Source: an uncultured Clostridia bacterium (GTDB taxonomy: Bacteria > Bacillota > Clostridia > Christensenellales > UBA1242). From it: a stretch of 8,264 nucleotides of DNA. Positions 5,418 through 8,264 of this stretch are shown here, piece after piece. The notes under the pieces are model-generated. The model was not told the origin of the DNA, ran no database searches, and saw nothing but the letters and a program-made list of their open reading frames with translations. Position 1 is the first letter of the stretch, and every line of letters begins with the position of its first letter. The stretch spans positions 1 through 8,264 of the forward strand of contig CAJFOL010000008.1 in assembly GCA_904397185.1 (NCBI GenBank), given 5' to 3'. A program made the translations under genes and the position numbers.

Positions 5418-5491
5418 AAAAAACGAGGTTATGAAATACACCCCCTAAAGTGTCCAACTTTTTGAGTTCGCTTCACACCCTCGCTTTTTTT
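5418..5491. terminator. Bidirectional terminator between dehydrogenase and groEL genes
   Basis: CGAGG (5424-5428) pairs with CCTCG (5479-5483), and inside it TGAA (5432-5435) pairs with TTCA (5472-5475). Six A precede the stem (5418-5423) and seven T follow it (5485-5491), so either strand gives a stem followed by a U tract. The loop is unusually long (36 nt) and resembles an insertion-sequence end. It is placed to end both the dehydrogenase and the groESL transcripts. Confidence 0.6.
5441..5477 (-). mobile_element. Possible solo IS3-family (IS150-like) terminal repeat
   Basis: Read on the minus strand from 5477 the sequence begins TGTGAAGCGAACTC and continues AAAAAGTTGGACAC. This resembles, from memory, the 5'-TG...CCC...GTTGGAC pattern of IS150-group ends. 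No transposase gene or second end is present, so at most this is a remnant, or an end co-opted into the terminator. The identification rests on pattern memory only. Confidence 0.3.
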
Positions 5492-5508
5492 ATTTTGTCA
5501 GTCATATT

Positions 5509-7125
5509 TTAGTAGACATCGACATCTTTCGTCTCTTTTTTATTATCCTCTATCTCAACAACAAGTGCCTCAGTTGTTAGCATTGTCGCAGACACACTTG
5601 CAGCATTTTGAAGTGCTGAACGTGTAACCTTAGTCGGGTCAATTATGCCCTTTTCTATCAGGTCACAATATACATTGTTAAGTGCATCAAACCCATATGC
5701 AGGTTTATCGAGGTTTTCATAAATCTTATTGACAACAACTCCGCCGTCAACACCTGAGTTCTTGGCAATTTGACGGATAGGCTCCTCAATGGCATTCAAA
5801 ACGATAGATGCACCTGTCTTTTCATCACCAGACAAGGTATCAATAAGTGCTTTAACCGCTGGAGCAGTCTTTAAAAGTGCAACACCGCCACCAGGTACAA
5901 CACCCTCTTCACTTGCCGCCTTAGTCGCAGAAAGTGCATCCTCAATACGAAGTTTCTTCTCTTTCATCTCTACTTCTGTCGCTGAGCCGACCTTGATAAC
6001 AGCCACACCGCCAGCGAGTTTTGCAAGTCTTTCATTAAGTTTTTCAATCTCGTAGTCGCTTGTCTGAGCCTTTATTTGCGACCTAATTGAGTTTACACGG
6101 GCTTTAATCTTTTCTTGCTCTCCACCGCCTTCAACAATTGTGGTGTTATCCTTGTCTACCTTGACAAGTTTAGCCTTGCCAAGCATATCAAGTCCGACAT
6201 TCTTAAAGTCAAAACCAAGTTCCTCAGAAATGACAGTTCCACCTGTGAGAATGGCGATATCTTCAAGCATAGCCTTACGTTTTTCACCAAAAGATGGAGC
6301 CTTAACAGCCACACAGTTGAAAGTTCCACGGAGTTTGTTGAGAATAAGTGTGGTGAGTGCCTCGCCCTCTACGTCATCAGCAATGATTAAAAGTTTTGCC
6401 CCAGTCTTAACTATCTCTTCAAGCAGTGGTAACAACTCTTGGATATTTGATATCTTCTTATCGGTGATGAGTATGTATGGATTGTCAAGTTCAGCAGTCA
6501 TCTTCTCGGTGTTTGTACACATATAAGGTGACAGATACCCTCTATCAAACTGCATACCTTCAACGACTGAGAGTTCGGTCTTCATGGTCTGCGACTCTTC
6601 AACGGTTATCACACCATCACTGCCAACCTTTTCCATAGCGGTCGCAATAAGTTCGCCCACCTCTTCGTCTCCTGCTGAAATGGAGGCAACCTGCTTGATA
6701 TCATTCGAATTTGTAACAGGTTTGGATATCTTTTTGAGTTCGTCTACAACAACATCAACCGCCTTAAATATACCCTTCTTTAATATGATAGGATTTGCAC
6801 CTGCGGCAAAGTTTTTCATGCCCTCTCGCACCATAGCCTGTGCAAGCACACAAGCGGTCGTTGTTCCATCGCCTGCCACGTCATTTGTCTTGACTGATAC
6901 CTCTTTGATAAGTTCGGCTCCCATGTTCTCAAATGGACTATCAAGTTCAATCTCCTTTGCAATGGTCACTCCATCGTTGGTGATAAGCGGAGACGAGAAC
7001 TTCTTGCCTAACACAACATTTCGCCCCTTTGGTCCAAGGGTGATTTTAACAACATTTGCAAGTTTGTTGACACCGCTTTCAAGTGCCTTTCTTGCCTCAA
7101 TTCCTTCAAGTATTTTTTTAGCCAT
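5509..7125 (-). CDS. groEL: Chaperonin GroEL (Hsp60)
   Basis: The 60-kDa chaperonin subunit, which forms double seven-membered rings and folds proteins in an ATP-driven chamber capped by GroES in the cytoplasm. The product has 538 residues, close to the usual 540-550. The N-terminus MAKKILEGIEARKAL is typical. The ATP-site elements are LGPKGRNV (30-37), catalytic-site TNDGVTIAKE (49-58, Asp51) and GDGTTT (85-90). The family signature AASEEGVVPGGG lies in the equatorial domain near residue 400. The C-terminus ends KKETKDVDVY, without the Gly-Gly-Met tail that lines the cavity of many GroEL proteins. The ATG at 7125 has a strong TAGGAGGT 5 nt upstream, and that TAG is also the groES stop codon, so the two genes are tightly coupled (10-nt gap). 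Identification is certain. Confidence 0.99.
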   Translation of the reverse strand: MAKKILEGIEARKALESGVNKLANVVKITLGPKGRNVVLGKKFSSPLITNDGVTIAKEIELDSPFENMGAELIKEVSVKTNDVAGDGTTTACVLAQAMVREGMKNFAAGANPIILKKGIFKAVDVVVDELKKISKPVTNSNDIKQVASISAGDEEVGELIATAMEKVGSDGVITVEESQTMKTELSVVEGMQFDRGYLSPYMCTNTEKMTAELDNPYILITDKKISNIQELLPLLEEIVKTGAKLLIIADDVEGEALTTLILNKLRGTFNCVAVKAPSFGEKRKAMLEDIAILTGGTVISEELGFDFKNVGLDMLGKAKLVKVDKDNTTIVEGGGEQEKIKARVNSIRSQIKAQTSDYEIEKLNERLAKLAGGVAVIKVGSATEVEMKEKKLRIEDALSATKAASEEGVVPGGGVALLKTAPAVKALIDTLSGDEKTGASIVLNAIEEPIRQIAKNSGVDGGVVVNKIYENLDKPAYGFDALNNVYCDLIEKGIIDPTKVTRSALQNAASVSATMLTTEALVVEIEDNKKETKDVDVY

Positions 7126-7135
7126 ATTTTACCTC

Positions 7136-7423
7136 CTAGTCCTCAATTATAGCCAAAATATCTGGCTGTCTGACAACTACAAACTTCTCTTCGTCAATGG
7201 TGATTTCTGTGCCTGTATACTTGCCGTAAAGCACCTTATCGCCAACCTTGACACTCATGCCAATGTCCTTGCCTTCAGCATTTTTGCCACTTCCAACGGC
7301 TACAACAAGCCCGAGTTGTGACTTTTCTTGTGCTGCGGTCGGTAAGATGATACCGCCTTTGGTTTCTTTTTCGCTTTCAAGTGGTTTGAGTACCACTCTG
7401 TCAAATAATGGTTTAATTTTCAT
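7136..7423 (-). CDS. groES: Co-chaperonin GroES (Hsp10)
   Basis: A 95-residue co-chaperonin whose heptameric ring caps GroEL. The N-terminal strand has the signature KPLFDRVVLKPLESE (residues 4-18). It leads into the mobile loop ETKGGIILPTAA (20-31), whose hydrophobic IIL tripeptide contacts the GroEL apical domain. The rest has the usual GxxxVKVGDKVLYGKYTGTEI pattern, and the protein ends DILAIIED. Length is standard. The start ATG at 7423 has AAAGGAG upstream, 8 nt away. It is the first gene of the groES-groEL operon, driven by the promoter at 7491-7519, with a leader of about 60 nt. No CIRCE inverted repeat (TTAGCACTC-N9-GAGTGCTAA) is present upstream, so HrcA control at this locus is not supported. 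Confidence 0.98.
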   Translation of the reverse strand: MKIKPLFDRVVLKPLESEKETKGGIILPTAAQEKSQLGLVVAVGSGKNAEGKDIGMSVKVGDKVLYGKYTGTEITIDEEKFVVVRQPDILAIIED

Positions 7424-7490
7424 AGTGTTTTTCTCCTTTCATATGTTTATACGTAATTTTTCTCACTTTTTCCTTTTTTTGTACCCTTTA

Positions 7491-7519
7491 ATTATAACTT
7501 ATTCGACTTTTAAAATCAA
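7491..7519 (-). promoter_or_regulatory. Predicted sigma-A promoter of groES-groEL
   Basis: On the minus strand TTGATT (7514-7519) and a perfect TATAAT (7491-7496) are separated by 17 nt. The spacer carries GTCGAAT (7501-7507), a word found in three other intergenic places in the window. The predicted start is near 7484. No CIRCE or CtsR-type box overlaps the promoter. Confidence 0.75.
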
Positions 7520-7665
7520 ATTATTTCGCCTGCATTCCACTCATAATTTGCTGTTTTTTGTCATAACCTATTCTATCACCTGTTTTTTCTAAACACAATG
7601 TCTTATGCCAAATATTTTGCTTTTTGTGATAAAAATCGTAAATTACGTTAAGGAGCATCCCACTC

Positions 7666-8264
7666 ATGCATAAAAACAACTTTAAAAATCTGTTAAAATC
7701 TAAAAAAAGTGTCATTTCTTTCGCCGTAATTATCTTTATGATTTTCTGCCTAATTGTTGCCAATTATCTGTCACTTCTCTTGGTGCCAGTGTCAAATAAT
7801 AGTGAAAGTTTCGCATCAAATGCCACCGAATTATACTTCTTGACACTCTCTAAAAGTCAGGTGGAAAATGAGGTTAAAGTGCAGGCGGAAGACTATCAAA
7901 AAATCGGTGCGGGTGGTTATGTCTGGAAACAAAACGAATATTTTTATCTCGTCTCTTCCGTCTATTATAATAAAAATGATGCCGTCCTCGTAAAGAACAG
8001 CATCAAAACAAATCAAGGTATCGATAGCGAAATTATCACAGTCAAATTTCCAAGTTTTAAAATAAATGGTACCTTCTCTCAGGAGGAGAAAAAGGTGCTT
8101 GATAAAGCATTAAACTCTTTCTATGACTTCTACCTTGCAATCTATGACGTATCAATCTCGCTGGATACCCACGTCTATAACGAAATCTCGGCAAGGCTTG
8201 CCGTAAATAATGCCCATAGCACCCTAAAAAATACCGTTGACGATTTTAACACCCTTTTCCCCTC
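7666..8264 (+). CDS. Single-pass membrane protein with SPOR-like segment (3' end outside window)
   Basis: An open frame of 199 codons runs off the right edge without a stop. The ATG at 7666 has AAGGAG about 10 nt upstream. The product starts with a basic stretch (HKNNFKNLLKSKK), then one membrane helix (about 15-40), and continues as an extracytoplasmic domain by the positive-inside rule. Residues 54-114 show a strand-helix-strand pattern: ELYFLTLSKSQ, then GAGGYVWKQNEYFYLVSSVY, then NKNDAVLVKNSIK. This resembles SPOR-type domains, which bind denuded peptidoglycan at septa. The rest (about 140-199) looks helical. It is divergent from groES. A weak promoter may be TTGCTT-16-TAAATT (7617-7644). 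The SPOR link is inferred from pattern only; otherwise the protein is unrecognised. Confidence 0.8.
   Translation, partial: MHKNNFKNLLKSKKSVISFAVIIFMIFCLIVANYLSLLLVPVSNNSESFASNATELYFLTLSKSQVENEVKVQAEDYQKIGAGGYVWKQNEYFYLVSSVYYNKNDAVLVKNSIKTNQGIDSEIITVKFPSFKINGTFSQEEKKVLDKALNSFYDFYLAIYDVSISLDTHVYNEISARLAVNNAHSTLKNTVDDFNTLFP

Noticed and set aside
6584..7321. Long plus-strand open frame (245 codons) opposite groEL and groES
   Set aside because: Serine/proline-rich translation typical of the antisense of a conserved gene; no ribosome binding site or family resemblance, and GroEL and GroES are certain on the other strand.
7521..7763. 80-codon minus-strand frame upstream of groES
   Set aside because: It is antisense to the start of the membrane-protein gene at 7666, and its 3' end covers the groESL -35 area; no domain seen.

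Overview
The window is low-GC DNA with Firmicutes-style signals: purine-rich AGGAG/AGGAGG ribosome binding sites, TTGACA/TATAAT-like promoters and very AT-rich intergenic DNA. The GroEL/GroES sequences and the two CPBP membrane proteases fit an uncultured, probably gut-associated member of the Clostridia. That assignment is inferred from protein character only. No tRNA, rRNA, CRISPR array or complete insertion sequence is visible.

Layout, left to right. On the minus strand a CPBP-family membrane protease gene (478-1623) is translationally coupled by an ATGA overlap to rlmH (26-481), the 23S rRNA methyltransferase. A 232-bp gap holds their promoter and the AT-rich terminator of a second CPBP protease gene (1856-2848, minus). 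This second gene is divergent from tadA (2928-3368, plus). Both genes of the pair have a -10 hexamer exactly 6 nt before the ATG, so both may be leaderless. A 400-bp, extremely AT-rich gap with a bidirectional terminator separates tadA from a small membrane protein with a C-terminal SHOCT domain (3771-4256, minus). That gene is divergent from a classical short-chain dehydrogenase (4431-5216, plus).

The gap between the dehydrogenase and groEL (5217-5508) has the most structure. It contains a 93-nt element in which an 11-bp outer stem encloses three perfect hairpins (11, 11 and 6 bp) with only one unpaired junction base, a DNA or RNA cloverleaf of unknown identity. Next to it lies a bidirectional terminator whose loop resembles an IS3-family (IS150-like) insertion-sequence end. 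Then come groEL and groES (minus), with a good sigma-A promoter but no CIRCE operator. Divergent from groES is a single-pass membrane protein with a SPOR-like segment, cut by the right edge.

Most genes are housekeeping (RlmH, TadA, GroESL) mixed with membrane accessory genes, and most are their own transcription units. The unusual content is in the non-coding DNA: the cloverleaf, the leaderless divergent pair, and a GTCGAAT motif found in four intergenic places, including the spacer of the groESL promoter.
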